A stretch of DNA of 64,000 bases. It comes from JAXLVB01 sp046329195. GTDB taxonomy: Bacteria > Bacteroidota > Bacteroidia > Cytophagales > Spirosomataceae. A model generated the notes under the pieces. It had not been told where the DNA came from, searched no databases, and saw nothing but the letters and a program-made list of their open reading frames with translations. Shown in pieces: positions 27,359-36,163 of this stretch. The position numbers were made by a program, and so were the translations under genes. The DNA is taken from assembly GCA_046329195.1 (NCBI GenBank), contig JAXLVB010000002.1, forward strand, positions 1,488,001 to 1,552,000. Direction: 5' to 3'. Numbering within the stretch: position 1 is the first letter of the stretch; the number at the start of each line of letters is the position of its first letter.

Positions 27359-28699
27359 ATGACCAACACCGCAGATTTCAGCTTTGTAGAGGCATCTGTT
27401 CTCGAAAAAAAAGATAACAGAAATAATCTCATTTTATCACACCAAACTGAATTGGCAGAGGTTAATCAGATTCCTACATTTTTTTGGGGACGAATGACTG
27501 AGCCTTATATTACTGCTAAATGCTTACTGACTGTTGCTAAAGTAGTTCGTTCTCGATTTGCACTCACACAAGCTGAACTCGCTGCAATGCGAGATCCTAT
27601 CGTAACTGCTGGCAGTGGACAAATTCGTTTCGAGGGTTTTTCATCTTGCAATGGCGTATATACTCGTTTAGACATTTTGCCAGAAGGTTTGGACGGGGAG
27701 TTTTTATCAAGTGGCACCACCAATGTGGACTTTAACGAACCTATGCTCAATGCCTTAAATATGGTGCAGAAAGATGAAGAGGTAATTCTTAGTGTAGGGC
27801 ATGATCATGTTACTGTAATTTCAGAAAATCGTAAAGCTGTTGAAAAAAAAGTTAGCTTACCCAATCGTTGGATAAAAGGACTGACAAGTGTACAGCATTA
27901 TTTGGCAGAAATGAATGAGGTATTTGAGCTTAATCGACTGCAAATCATACAGTTATTTCAAAGCTTACCCAAAACTACAGTTAAGAATGACTTATATATC
28001 GTACAACGAGCAGGTAAATATTTGTTCTCGCCTTTACAAAGTGGTTCTAATGTACGAGTAGGCAGTGCCCATCGCTTACGAGTAATGGAAGGAATACTAC
28101 CTTATTTGTCGTCGCTCAAAATATACCAGAGTGACGACAGTCAAGCAGCTTGTTTTGTGGCTCTCATTGGACTGCTACGAATGGTATTTACATTTTCAGC
28201 AGATGCATATCGAGGTTTTTCAGGTGAGGGTAAAGCACTTGAGCAACTAATTGAAGAAGTGCCTTTAGAGTGGATATTTGGCTTAAACAGTATTTTTAAA
28301 GGTAATGAAATTTTCAATCCTACTATACTTTCAATTGAACATGATTTGAGCTTTACTACTGTTGAGAACTTGACAGCCAATTTATCAAGTATGGGATTGC
28401 TGGGATTTGATGTAGTAAATAACCTGCACTTTTATCGTCGTTTGCCATTCAAAACTGAACGAATCCTAAGTCTTAATCCTCGCTTAAAGAATGCCAGAAA
28501 ATTAGTTTTGGAGAAAGATATTAATTTAATCATAAACACTCCTCAGTTTGTTGAAGCCCAAGTGAAGGGTAGTGGAGTGACACACAAGGTTGTGATAGAA
28601 CCCCATCAACAGCGCTGTACATGTGAATGGTATATCAAGCACCAAAGTACTCGAGGATTATGCAAACATATTCTTGCCGTAAAAATGTTACTTGGGTAA
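27359..28699 (+). CDS. SWIM zinc-finger protein
   Basis: 446 residues, cytoplasmic. The C-terminal SWIM motif is clear: C-T-C-E-W-Y then C-K-H (CxCx13CxH) at about 420-437, expected to bind zinc and nucleic acid or protein. The N-terminal 400 residues show no recognised domain; F-R-G-F-S-S-C-N-G-V-Y-like strands near 95-105 suggest an OB- or YehQ-like region, and the size is below that of typical YehQ proteins. It lies 18 bp behind the WGR gene and certainly shares its transcript. The MoxR and VWA partners usual in this neighbourhood are absent downstream; mnmA follows after 205 bp. Confidence 0.82.
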   Translation: MTNTADFSFVEASVLEKKDNRNNLILSHQTELAEVNQIPTFFWGRMTEPYITAKCLLTVAKVVRSRFALTQAELAAMRDPIVTAGSGQIRFEGFSSCNGVYTRLDILPEGLDGEFLSSGTTNVDFNEPMLNALNMVQKDEEVILSVGHDHVTVISENRKAVEKKVSLPNRWIKGLTSVQHYLAEMNEVFELNRLQIIQLFQSLPKTTVKNDLYIVQRAGKYLFSPLQSGSNVRVGSAHRLRVMEGILPYLSSLKIYQSDDSQAACFVALIGLLRMVFTFSADAYRGFSGEGKALEQLIEEVPLEWIFGLNSIFKGNEIFNPTILSIEHDLSFTTVENLTANLSSMGLLGFDVVNNLHFYRRLPFKTERILSLNPRLKNARKLVLEKDINLIINTPQFVEAQVKGSGVTHKVVIEPHQQRCTCEWYIKHQSTRGLCKHILAVKMLLG

Positions 28700-28904
28700 T
28701 TATTTCCTCTAACCCTCTTTCATTTCAAACAAAATTTTAAAATCCTACTCATTCGGCCTCCACTTATTTCTGGGAATGAATCTTTCCTAAAAAATGTTAG
28801 CCTTGAACAAGGCCACAGATTCGCTGTAAAATGCGTAACTTGCGCCTGAAATTATTTGATTTTTTCACTCAAACGTGAGGCTTTGAACCTCAGCAGTTGA
28901 AACC

Positions 28905-30002
28905 ATGAGCAAACACGGACGAATTTTGGTCGCCATGAGCGGCGGCATTGACAGTTCTTTAGCGGCTGTCCTTCTTCACGAACAAGGCTACGAGGTCATT
29001 GGTATGACCATGAAAACCTGGGACTACGCTTCGTCGGGTGGTACCAAAAAAGAAACAGGCTGTTGCAGCCTCGACTCCATCAACGATGCCCGCCACGTGG
29101 CTGTACAATTAGGATTTCCACACTACATCTTAGACATCCGCTCCGAATTTGGCGATTACGTCATTGATCATTTCACAGGCGAATACTTGGCAGGGCGTAC
29201 ACCCAACCCTTGTGTATTGTGCAATACGCACATCAAATGGGATGCCCTACTCCGCCGAGCCGATAAGCTCGACTGTGAGTTTATTGCCACAGGTCACTAT
29301 GCCAACCTGCGAGAAGAAAACAATCGTTGGGTAGTTTCTAAGGGGATAGATACGTGGAAAGACCAAAGTTATGTGCTTTGGGGTGTATCGCAAGAGAGTT
29401 TGAGTAGAACTAAGTTGCCTTTAGGTAATTTTACAAAGACTACCATCCGAGAAATGGCCACGGAGCGAGGTTTTATCGAATTAGTCAATAAATCAGAGAG
29501 TTATGAAATCTGTTTTGTGCCAGATAACGACTACCGAGGCTTCTTGAAACGTCGTCTTCCTCAGCTCGAAGAAGAAGTAAAAGGAGGTAATTTTATAGAC
29601 CCTCAAGGCAAGATTCTGGGCCAACATGAGGGCTATCCGTTTTATACCATAGGACAGCGTAAAGGACTGGGGATTGCATTAGGTTATCCAACTTTTGTAA
29701 CTGAAATTCGTAAAGACACCAACGAGGTAGTGTTGGGGCGTCATCAGGATTTGGAACGAACCAGCATGTTGGTCAAGCAACTCAACCTCCATAAATACGA
29801 GTCGCTGCCCTTGCCTTTAGAAACCATTACAAAAATCCGATATAAAGATGCTGGAATGGCCGCTACCATCACTCAGAATGATGACCAAATGCACGTTCAG
29901 TTCCATGAGCCTGTCATTGGCATTGCCCCGGGTCAAGCTGCCGTTTTCTACGAAGGCGACGATGTTGTTGGCGGTGGGTGGATTGCCCAGAGTTTTCGTT
30001 AA
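28905..30002 (+). CDS. mnmA: tRNA-specific 2-thiouridylase MnmA
   Basis: 365 residues. The PP-loop S-G-G-I-D-S-S (12-18) binds ATP. Catalytic cysteines are Cys103 (N-P-C-V-L-C-N) and Cys203 (Y-E-I-C-F-V). The central G-Q-R-K-G-L-G and C-terminal beta-barrel agree with MnmA. The enzyme thiolates U34 of Lys, Glu and Gln tRNAs with sulfur passed from a cysteine desulfurase. The start is preceded by a short hairpin (arms TGAGG/CCTCA, 28876-28892). The suf genes 1 kb away may supply the sulfur, but no direct link is shown. Confidence 0.95.
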   Translation: MSKHGRILVAMSGGIDSSLAAVLLHEQGYEVIGMTMKTWDYASSGGTKKETGCCSLDSINDARHVAVQLGFPHYILDIRSEFGDYVIDHFTGEYLAGRTPNPCVLCNTHIKWDALLRRADKLDCEFIATGHYANLREENNRWVVSKGIDTWKDQSYVLWGVSQESLSRTKLPLGNFTKTTIREMATERGFIELVNKSESYEICFVPDNDYRGFLKRRLPQLEEEVKGGNFIDPQGKILGQHEGYPFYTIGQRKGLGIALGYPTFVTEIRKDTNEVVLGRHQDLERTSMLVKQLNLHKYESLPLPLETITKIRYKDAGMAATITQNDDQMHVQFHEPVIGIAPGQAAVFYEGDDVVGGGWIAQSFR

Positions 30003-30183
30003 AATAACTTCCTTTGTAAATTTTTAAGTCTGGTAGAGGTTGTTTTCACTTTACCTTACCGCTCCTAGACGCAACCTTCAGCATAGTTTAGCGTATGAAA
30101 TACATAAGGTTTCATAAAAATCAGTACCTTGGGGCTTAACAAAAGTATTGTTCCGACCGTTTAAACTGAAAGTCTGGTTTGGT

Positions 30184-30840
30184 ATGCGATTAATTCTCCT
30201 GATTTTGATGAGTATGGTTCTGCTGGCCAATTGCAAAAAAGCAGAAGTGGAGGTGGTTTGTGGCTCTACGAATCCGTTGACTGATCTGGATTGGCTTAAA
30301 AACCAAATTGACATGCAGACTCGTCATAATTTAGACACGGTCTCAGTAGTCGAATATTCATATCAGGGCGAAGACGTCTTTCTATTGACTAATTACCCGC
30401 TCACCATGAACTACGGTTCAAATCTGGATCGCCAAGTATATCTCTGCGACGGCAATATTTTGAGTCAATATTGGGTTTCATTAAAATTTGAAGAGTTTTT
30501 TAGGGTAGCCCAATTCAAAAGAATCATCTGGCGTAAAGACAAAACGGTAGAACCTTCTCTTACTACCACTTGCGGAGTTGCCAATATTTTGACTGACTTA
30601 GAATGGCCAAAGCGAAACATTCAGTTTCTAAACATCAGTGGAAGTAAGAAGGCAGGTTTTTATCAATACGAGTACAATGGAGCCACGGTGTTTTATCTCA
30701 TCAAATCAGTAGAGTTTGGTGTTTCGAGTGGCATAGCCGTATTAGACTGTGCTGGCAAAAACCTCATGGATGACCCTTCTTGGAATCATAATGATTTTAT
30801 GAAAAAGGCCAAAATCGTTCGTACTATCTTTCAGAAATGA
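30184..30840 (+). CDS. Lipoprotein with duplicated Cys-pair domain, uncharacterised
   Basis: 218 residues from the ATG at 30184 (an upstream TTG at 30148 would bury the signal). The lipoprotein signal ends at Cys17 (L-A-N-C-K-K). Two similar domains follow: C26-G-S-T-N-P-L-T-D-L-D-W-L-K to about 118, and C130-G-V-A-N-I-L-T-D-L-E-W-P-K to 218. Each has a second Cys in a matching place (Cys88, Cys189) that may form one disulfide per repeat, and each ends with a basic I-I-W/T-I-F strand. This repeat type is common in small Bacteroidota lipoproteins. Function is unknown; it lies alone, ending at a terminator. Confidence 0.75.
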   Translation: MRLILLILMSMVLLANCKKAEVEVVCGSTNPLTDLDWLKNQIDMQTRHNLDTVSVVEYSYQGEDVFLLTNYPLTMNYGSNLDRQVYLCDGNILSQYWVSLKFEEFFRVAQFKRIIWRKDKTVEPSLTTTCGVANILTDLEWPKRNIQFLNISGSKKAGFYQYEYNGATVFYLIKSVEFGVSSGIAVLDCAGKNLMDDPSWNHNDFMKKAKIVRTIFQK

Positions 30841-30864
30841 TATTTCTTTGTAGCTTTTGAGCAC

Positions 30865-30906
30865 AAACAAAAGGGGAATGGCATCAGCCATTCCCCTTTT
30901 GTTTGG
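30865..30906. terminator. Bidirectional terminator with 18-bp perfect stem
   Basis: 30865-30882 pairs with 30887-30904 around ATCA. It ends both the lipoprotein gene and the convergent suf/bacilliredoxin transcript. Confidence 0.92.
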
Positions 30907-30918
30907 AATCTTTATTGT

Positions 30919-31362
30919 TTAGGCTTCTTGAGCCGAGCAAAATTCGTCAAAAACCATGCTCAAGTGCTGAGCAATTAGCTCGGCAGGACGGCCTTCAATA
31001 TGGTGTCTTTCTACGAAATGAACCAACTCACCATCTTTAAACAACGCAATTGATGGCGACGATGGTGGATATGGAAGTGTGTATTCACGTGCCTTTGCCG
31101 TAGCATCCATATCTACACCTGCAAATACCGTTACCAAATGGTCTGGCTTATGTTCGCTTACTGTCACAGCGTATTTGGCACCTGGACGAGCCGTGCGAGC
31201 CGAACAACCACATACTGAATTGATGAACAACAACGTGGTTCCTTGCGCTCCTTCACCTTCCATGAAGTTTTCTACTTCTGCTGCTGATTTGAGTTCTGTA
31301 AAGCCACCCTCAGCGATGTCCATGCGCATCGGATAGACTAAATGTTCGGGATACATTGACAT
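30919..31362 (-). CDS. Bacilliredoxin (BrxA/BrxB, YphP/YqiW family)
   Basis: 147 residues. The active motif C-G-C (51-53) follows L-F-I-N-S-V, as in BrxA/BrxB, which remove bacillithiol from proteins. The surrounding R-P-G and P-P-S-S-P-S-I-A-L-F elements give the thioredoxin-like fold. Bacillithiol synthesis occurs in some Bacteroidota. It lies 64 bp downstream of the sufT-like gene in the same direction and ends at the shared terminator, so it may be the last gene of the suf transcript, linking thiol redox to Fe-S assembly (inference). Confidence 0.88.
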   Translation of the reverse strand: MSMYPEHLVYPMRMDIAEGGFTELKSAAEVENFMEGEGAQGTTLLFINSVCGCSARTARPGAKYAVTVSEHKPDHLVTVFAGVDMDATAKAREYTLPYPPSSPSIALFKDGELVHFVERHHIEGRPAELIAQHLSMVFDEFCSAQEA

Positions 31363-31426
31363 ATCGTTAAATGTTTTGTGTGATACAAAAAGATATTAGT
31401 TTATCGTAACGATGAGGTAACAATTT

Positions 31427-31738
31427 TTATAGGAAACCAAGTTCCAATTTGGCTACTTCGCTCATCATTTCTTGCGAATAGGGGGGGTCGAACGTAAGCT
31501 CCACTGAAACGTCCGAAACTCCTTCAATTTCACGGACAACACGCTCTACCTCGCCTGGAATCTCTCCTGCCGAAGGGCAAGCTGGCGAAGTCAAGGTCAT
31601 CAAAATATAGACATTATTGACCGGAAATACTTTGATATCGTAAATCAGACCCAATTCGTAAACATCCACCGGTATTTCGGGGTCATAAACCGACTTGAGC
31701 GCTTTTACAACTTTTTCTTTTAGTTCTTCTTCGTTCAT
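31427..31738 (-). CDS. SufT-like DUF59/MIP18-family Fe-S assembly protein
   Basis: 103 residues, the family length. D-P-E-I-P-V-D at 19-25 is the DUF59 signature, and T-S-P-A-C-P (Cys54) holds the conserved reactive Cys. These small proteins help mature Fe-S proteins. It lies 2 bp after sufE and clearly belongs to the operon. I call it SufT-like because the family name is not fixed across Bacteroidota. Confidence 0.9.
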   Translation of the reverse strand: MNEEELKEKVVKALKSVYDPEIPVDVYELGLIYDIKVFPVNNVYILMTLTSPACPSAGEIPGEVERVVREIEGVSDVSVELTFDPPYSQEMMSEVAKLELGFL

Positions 31739-31740
31739 GA

Positions 31741-32172
31741 TTACTTTCCTTTTTGTAACGAGTCGTAGGCCAAGGCATACGTTTTCATTTGCTTCACCAT
31801 CGAGGCCAGTCCGTTACTACGGGTTTGAGCCAAATGCTGCTGAAGACCTACTTTTTCCAGAAAATACAAGTCAGCATTCAAGATTTCGTGAGGAAGATGA
31901 CCAGATAATACTCGAATCAGTAACGACACTAAGCCCTTTACAATAACCGCCTCACTATCAGCATCAAAAACCAAGTTTTCATTCTCTAACTTAGCATTAA
32001 GCCATACCCTACTCTGGCAACCTTTGATAATATTTTCCTCCGTTTTCTGAGCTTCGGGCAAGCCTTTTAGTTTTTTTCCAAGGTCAATGATGTACTCGTA
32101 TTTATCTGCCCAATCATCAAACAATTCAAACTCTTCGATGATTTCGTCTTGGATTTCGTTAATTGTTGTCAT
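31741..32172 (-). CDS. sufE: SufE sulfur acceptor
   Basis: 143 residues from the ATG at 32172; a TTG at 32193 extends the frame but adds no family residues. The acceptor Cys52 lies in G-C-Q-S-R-V-W. SufE takes persulfide from SufS and passes it to the SufBCD scaffold. It follows sufS in the operon with a 249-bp gap that may hold a small gene, and precedes the sufT-like gene by 2 bp. Confidence 0.93.
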   Translation of the reverse strand: MTTINEIQDEIIEEFELFDDWADKYEYIIDLGKKLKGLPEAQKTEENIIKGCQSRVWLNAKLENENLVFDADSEAVIVKGLVSLLIRVLSGHLPHEILNADLYFLEKVGLQQHLAQTRSNGLASMVKQMKTYALAYDSLQKGK

Positions 32173-32194
32173 CTTTACTTCAAAATATTCCAAC

Positions 32195-32389
32195 TTACAA
32201 GGATGTTGACTTACGAATCACAATCCCATTACCTTGTGGCTCTTTGGGCGGTTTACCTCTGTTGAGGTTGCCAGTTAAATCAATCAGTGTAAATGATTCG
32301 TTCAGTTTCTCAGCGGTAGAAAGTTTAACAAAACGCTGACGATGCCCTATCTCAATACTCTCAAAATCAAGATGTTGGAGTTTGGTCAA
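32195..32389 (-). CDS. Possible small protein inside the suf operon
   Basis: 64 residues, filling most of the gap between sufS and sufE on the same strand. There is no ATG in the frame; the only usable start is TTG at 32389, close behind a stop codon, so this is weak. The sequence is charged with a Pro/Gly tail (R-G-K-P-P-K-E-P-Q-G-N-G) and no membrane helix. No family was recognised. It could be a real linker gene or chance. Confidence 0.35.
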   Translation of the reverse strand: MTKLQHLDFESIEIGHRQRFVKLSTAEKLNESFTLIDLTGNLNRGKPPKEPQGNGIVIRKSTSL

Positions 32390-32421
32390 TCTACCTATAT
32401 CTTAGATTTTGAAAGTCCTTC

Positions 32422-33663
32422 TTACAGCATCATTTTCTGCACTCGGTGAAGGCCAGCTACTAATTTGTCAATTTCTTCAAAGGTATTATACATGGCAAAC
32501 GAAGCCCGAGTAGTACCCAAAATCCCAAAGCGCTGCATCAAGGGCTGGGTACAATGATGTCCAGTCCGAACAGCGATGCCTTGTTGGTCCAGAATAATAC
32601 CGATGTCTTGATGATGAATGCCTTCCAACACAAACGAAATTACTGAAATTTTTTCGTTGGCTTGCCCAATGATTCGTAATCCTTTTATCTCCGACAATTG
32701 TTCTGTTGCGTACTGCAGCAAACTGTCTTCGTAAGCGGCTATATTCGATTTACCCAAGTGAGCAATGTAGTCTAAGGCCGTTTTCAAGGCCACTACATCT
32801 GCAATATTTGGCGTGCCTGCTTCAAACTTGTAAGGCAAATCATTGAAGGTCGTTTTTTCAAACGTTACTTCCTTGATCATCTCACCACCGCCCATGTACG
32901 GAGGCATTGCTTCAAGCAGGGCTTTTTTTCCGTATAAGACACCGGTACCCGTAGGGCCATACAGTTTATGAGCCGAAAACGCATAGAAATCAGCATCAAG
33001 GTCCTGAACATCAATAGCAAGGTGACTACTGGCTTGTGCTCCATCTATCAATACTTTGGCTCCAACGCCATGCGCCAATTCAATGATGCGCTTGACGGGG
33101 TTGATGGTCCCCAGTGAGTTAGAAACGTGATTGACCGATACCAATTTTACACGCTCTGTCAGCAGTTGTTCGTAACTATCCAGTTCCAACTCACCAGCCT
33201 CATTGACAGGAATTACTTTGAGGATAATGCCTTTTTCGTCGCAAAGGAGTTGCCAGGGCACAATATTGGAATGATGCTCTAAACCTGAAATAATGATTTC
33301 GTCACCTGCCCCGATGAATTTACGCCCATAGGTTTGCGCCACGAGGTTAATCCCCATGGTAGTGCCACTCGTAAAAATGATTTCTTCGGTAGAACTAGCA
33401 TTCAGAAATTGTTGAATGGCTTTGCGAGATGCTTCAAAATCGGCAGTGGCTTTCTCTGCTAAGGTATGGATACCTCTATGAATATTGGCATTGTAGCCTC
33501 GGTAGTATTCAACAATGGCGTCAATAACCGGTACGGGCTTTTGGGTAGTAGCGGCGTTGTCAAAATATACCAGCTTGCGCCCGTTGATTTCCTGATCTAA
33601 AATAGGAAAATCGGCCCGAATTTGGTCAATATCAAAGGGGATTGATAAAGTTGATGGGTTCAT
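32422..33663 (-). CDS. sufS: SufS cysteine desulfurase
   Basis: 413 residues. The PLP lysine is Lys233 (S-A-H-K-L-Y-G-P), and His130-His131 stack on the cofactor. The catalytic Cys371 lies in R-T-G-H-H-C-T-Q-P, the short group II motif of SufS rather than NifS/IscS. It takes sulfur from cysteine and gives it to SufE. The gene is 12 bp after sufD, showing tight coupling. Confidence 0.96.
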   Translation of the reverse strand: MNPSTLSIPFDIDQIRADFPILDQEINGRKLVYFDNAATTQKPVPVIDAIVEYYRGYNANIHRGIHTLAEKATADFEASRKAIQQFLNASSTEEIIFTSGTTMGINLVAQTYGRKFIGAGDEIIISGLEHHSNIVPWQLLCDEKGIILKVIPVNEAGELELDSYEQLLTERVKLVSVNHVSNSLGTINPVKRIIELAHGVGAKVLIDGAQASSHLAIDVQDLDADFYAFSAHKLYGPTGTGVLYGKKALLEAMPPYMGGGEMIKEVTFEKTTFNDLPYKFEAGTPNIADVVALKTALDYIAHLGKSNIAAYEDSLLQYATEQLSEIKGLRIIGQANEKISVISFVLEGIHHQDIGIILDQQGIAVRTGHHCTQPLMQRFGILGTTRASFAMYNTFEEIDKLVAGLHRVQKMML

Positions 33664-33675
33664 ACCTAATTAATA

Positions 33676-35013
33676 TCAGTACAAGGTTGCGATTTTTTCT
33701 TCTATCAGCCCTTCTAAGTACGTTTTGATGGCTGGAATACGCATTTTTTCGACCACGTCGTCGGCAAAAGCAAACATCAAAAGTGCCATTGCAGCATCTT
33801 TAGAAATGCCCCGTGCCTGCATGTAAAACAATGCTTCGTCATCTAACTTACCCGTTGTCGTACCGTGCGAACACTTCACGTCGTCGGCCCAGATTTCGAG
33901 CTGGGGTTTGGTGTTCATGGTAGCGTCGTCCGTCAAAACCACATTGCGACACGACTGATACGCATTTGTCTTTTGAGCATCTTCCCGTACAAAAATCTTT
34001 CCGTTGAATACGCCCGTTGAGCGACCACCTAAGACACCTTTGTATAACTCAGTTGACTCCGAATTAGGCTTGGCGTGGTCCACTACGGTATGATTATCAA
34101 CGTGTTGTCTTTCGTTCGGAATGTACAACCCGTACATGTGCGCATCGCATCGCTCGCCATCTAATTTGATTTGGAGATTGTTACGCACAAAACCACCGTT
34201 GACCGTCACAGTTATGCAATACGTATGACTTCTGGCTTTTTGGTTGATTTGCGTTGTCCCAATATGATACGCCTTATCTGATTCGTTTTGCACTTTGTAA
34301 TACTCAAAATGAGCTTCTTCGGCTACTGAAACTTCGGTTACGATATTGGTAAACGAAGTGTTTTCGCCCAGTGAACGAAACGATTCTGCCATTTTGACTT
34401 GCGCTCCTTTGCCTACAATAATCAAGTTGCGAGGCTGGGCGGCAATGTTTTCGTCACGAGTATCGGCTACAAATCGGCAAATGATGGGTTGCTCTACCAC
34501 TACGCCGTCTGGCACATGAATAAACAAGCCATGATTGGCAAATGCCGTATTGAGTGCCGTAAAAGCGTTATCTGAAAAATCGGCATAGTGGGCAAAATGC
34601 TGCTCAACCAAGGTAGGGAATCGCTTGTAGGCTTCGTGAAAGTTTAAGATATGGAGCTGGCTTTCGGGGCTAACAATGCGAGAGAGTTCGGGATGATAAA
34701 TCCCGTTGACGAAGTACAGAATATTACCTTCTAAATTCGGAATTTTCAACGCCTCTACTTCTTCGGGGGTTACTTTCCCAGGCGAGTTGAAATTTAAGGC
34801 TTGACTAACAATTCCTTTCACATTGGAGTATTTCCACTCTTCGTGACGAATCGTTGGAAAACCCAGCTTATCAAACTGATTGAACGCCTCCTGACGAACT
34901 TGATGCAAGGCTGATTTTGCCTCACCATTCATTCGGATTTCGTTCGACTGAAATGTGGCTATTAATTGTGACTTGAGGTCGGTATTCGTTGCGGGTAAGG
35001 CCATGTGACTCAT
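33676..35013 (-). CDS. sufD: SufD Fe-S scaffold subunit
   Basis: 445 residues (442 if the second ATG at 35004 is used). It has the right-handed beta-helix core of the SufBD family and the C-terminal block D-V-K-C-S-H-G-T-T-T-G-K-L-D with the conserved Cys and His near 385, then Y-M-Q-A-R-G-I. The length agrees with SufD, not the longer SufB. It would pair with SufB and SufC; SufB must be encoded elsewhere. Confidence 0.95.
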   Translation of the reverse strand: MSHMALPATNTDLKSQLIATFQSNEIRMNGEAKSALHQVRQEAFNQFDKLGFPTIRHEEWKYSNVKGIVSQALNFNSPGKVTPEEVEALKIPNLEGNILYFVNGIYHPELSRIVSPESQLHILNFHEAYKRFPTLVEQHFAHYADFSDNAFTALNTAFANHGLFIHVPDGVVVEQPIICRFVADTRDENIAAQPRNLIIVGKGAQVKMAESFRSLGENTSFTNIVTEVSVAEEAHFEYYKVQNESDKAYHIGTTQINQKARSHTYCITVTVNGGFVRNNLQIKLDGERCDAHMYGLYIPNERQHVDNHTVVDHAKPNSESTELYKGVLGGRSTGVFNGKIFVREDAQKTNAYQSCRNVVLTDDATMNTKPQLEIWADDVKCSHGTTTGKLDDEALFYMQARGISKDAAMALLMFAFADDVVEKMRIPAIKTYLEGLIEEKIATLY

Positions 35014-35068
35014 CGGGCTACCGAGGCAGCACCTTCAAGATTCGTAAAATATTCGTATTGGTTGGGCA

Positions 35069-35842
35069 TTAAACTGCAGCAACTACTTCGGCTGCATCAA
35101 CGCTGGCTTTAATCCAGTCGTAACCTTTTTCTTCGAGTTCGAGGGCTAATTCTTTGGTGCCTGATTTCACAATGCGGCCTTTGTACAACACGTGTACGTA
35201 GTCGGGAACGATGTAATCAAGCAACCGCTGGTAGTGGGTAATCACAATAAACGAACGCTCACCGTCACGGAGTTTGTTTACGCCTTCGGCTACAATCCGC
35301 AGAGCATCAATATCCAGACCAGAATCAGTTTCGTCCAAAATTCCCAATTTTGGCTCTAACATGGCCATTTGGAAAATTTCGTTACGTTTTTTCTCACCAC
35401 CCGAAAACCCTTCGTTCAACGAGCGATTCAATAGCGATTGGTCAATATTAACCAAGGCCATTTTCTCTTTCATCTTTTTCAAAAACTTCACGGCATCGAG
35501 TGGGTCTTCGCCTTTGTATTTGCGAATCTCGTTGATAGCTGTTTTCAAGAAGTTAGTAGTGCTCACACCAGGAATTTCTACTGGATACTGAAACGCCAAG
35601 AAAATCCCTTCGCCAGCACGCTCTTCAGGCGCTAATTCGAGCAAGTCTATGCCATCAAAATCTACTGATCCACCCTCGATTTCGTAATCTGAACGACCAG
35701 CCAAAACCGATGCTAAGGTACTTTTACCTGAGCCATTGGGACCCATAATGGCATGTACCTCTCCTGGCTTTACCTCCAGATTGATGCCTTTCAATATCTC
35801 TTTTCCTTCTACAGACGCTCGTAAATCGCTGATAGTTAACAT
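35069..35842 (-). CDS. sufC: SufC ATPase
   Basis: 257 residues. Walker A G-P-N-G-S-G-K-S-T at 34-42, signature S-G-G-E-K near 147-151 and Walker B I-L-D-E-T-D-S-G-L-D at 168-177 are all intact. SufC drives conformational change in the SufBCD scaffold. It is the first gene of this operon; sufD follows after 55 bp. A TAnnTTTG promoter element lies 39 bp upstream. Confidence 0.96.
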   Translation of the reverse strand: MLTISDLRASVEGKEILKGINLEVKPGEVHAIMGPNGSGKSTLASVLAGRSDYEIEGGSVDFDGIDLLELAPEERAGEGIFLAFQYPVEIPGVSTTNFLKTAINEIRKYKGEDPLDAVKFLKKMKEKMALVNIDQSLLNRSLNEGFSGGEKKRNEIFQMAMLEPKLGILDETDSGLDIDALRIVAEGVNKLRDGERSFIVITHYQRLLDYIVPDYVHVLYKGRIVKSGTKELALELEEKGYDWIKASVDAAEVVAAV

Positions 35843-36163
35843 GGTAAGTACTTTTACTTGAGTGATTTGCTAAGAATTTGCAAAATTACAGACTTTATTT
35901 TAGAATAACTCTAAACAAGGGAGAATTGTTCCACCGAACGGATAATTTATCAGGTTGTGTTATTCTACCATTCGAAAACCTTCATCTGCTGCCTTTTGCC
36001 TTCGGCGTGTTATCTTGTGATGAATTTTTGAAGATTCTTAAAAAAATTTGGAGCCAAAAACATAGTTTAAATTCAATAGGGCTATTTTATGGTTTTTATA
36101 GCTTTTTTTGATTTTTTCATTTGATTTATTCACTCTAATTTGCAGCAAACAACTTCATTTTTT
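35843..36163. other. Divergent intergenic region of suf operon and arginine deiminase-like gene
   Basis: 321 bp. It contains the suf promoter element at 35881-35888. No sufB, sufA or iscR remnant was seen. A 77-residue plus-strand frame (35878-36111) has no support. No promoter for the plus-strand gene was identified with confidence. Confidence 0.55.
35881..35888 (-). promoter_or_regulatory. Candidate suf operon -7 promoter element
   Basis: Reads TAATTTTG on the minus strand, a perfect TAnnTTTG match, with a leader of about 30 nt before the sufC ATG. The -33 TTTG is not obvious, which may fit activation by another factor. Confidence 0.5.

Noticed and set aside
35878..36111. 77-residue frame in the suf/arginine deiminase intergenic region
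   Set aside because: No domain, overlaps the suf promoter, and composition looks non-coding.
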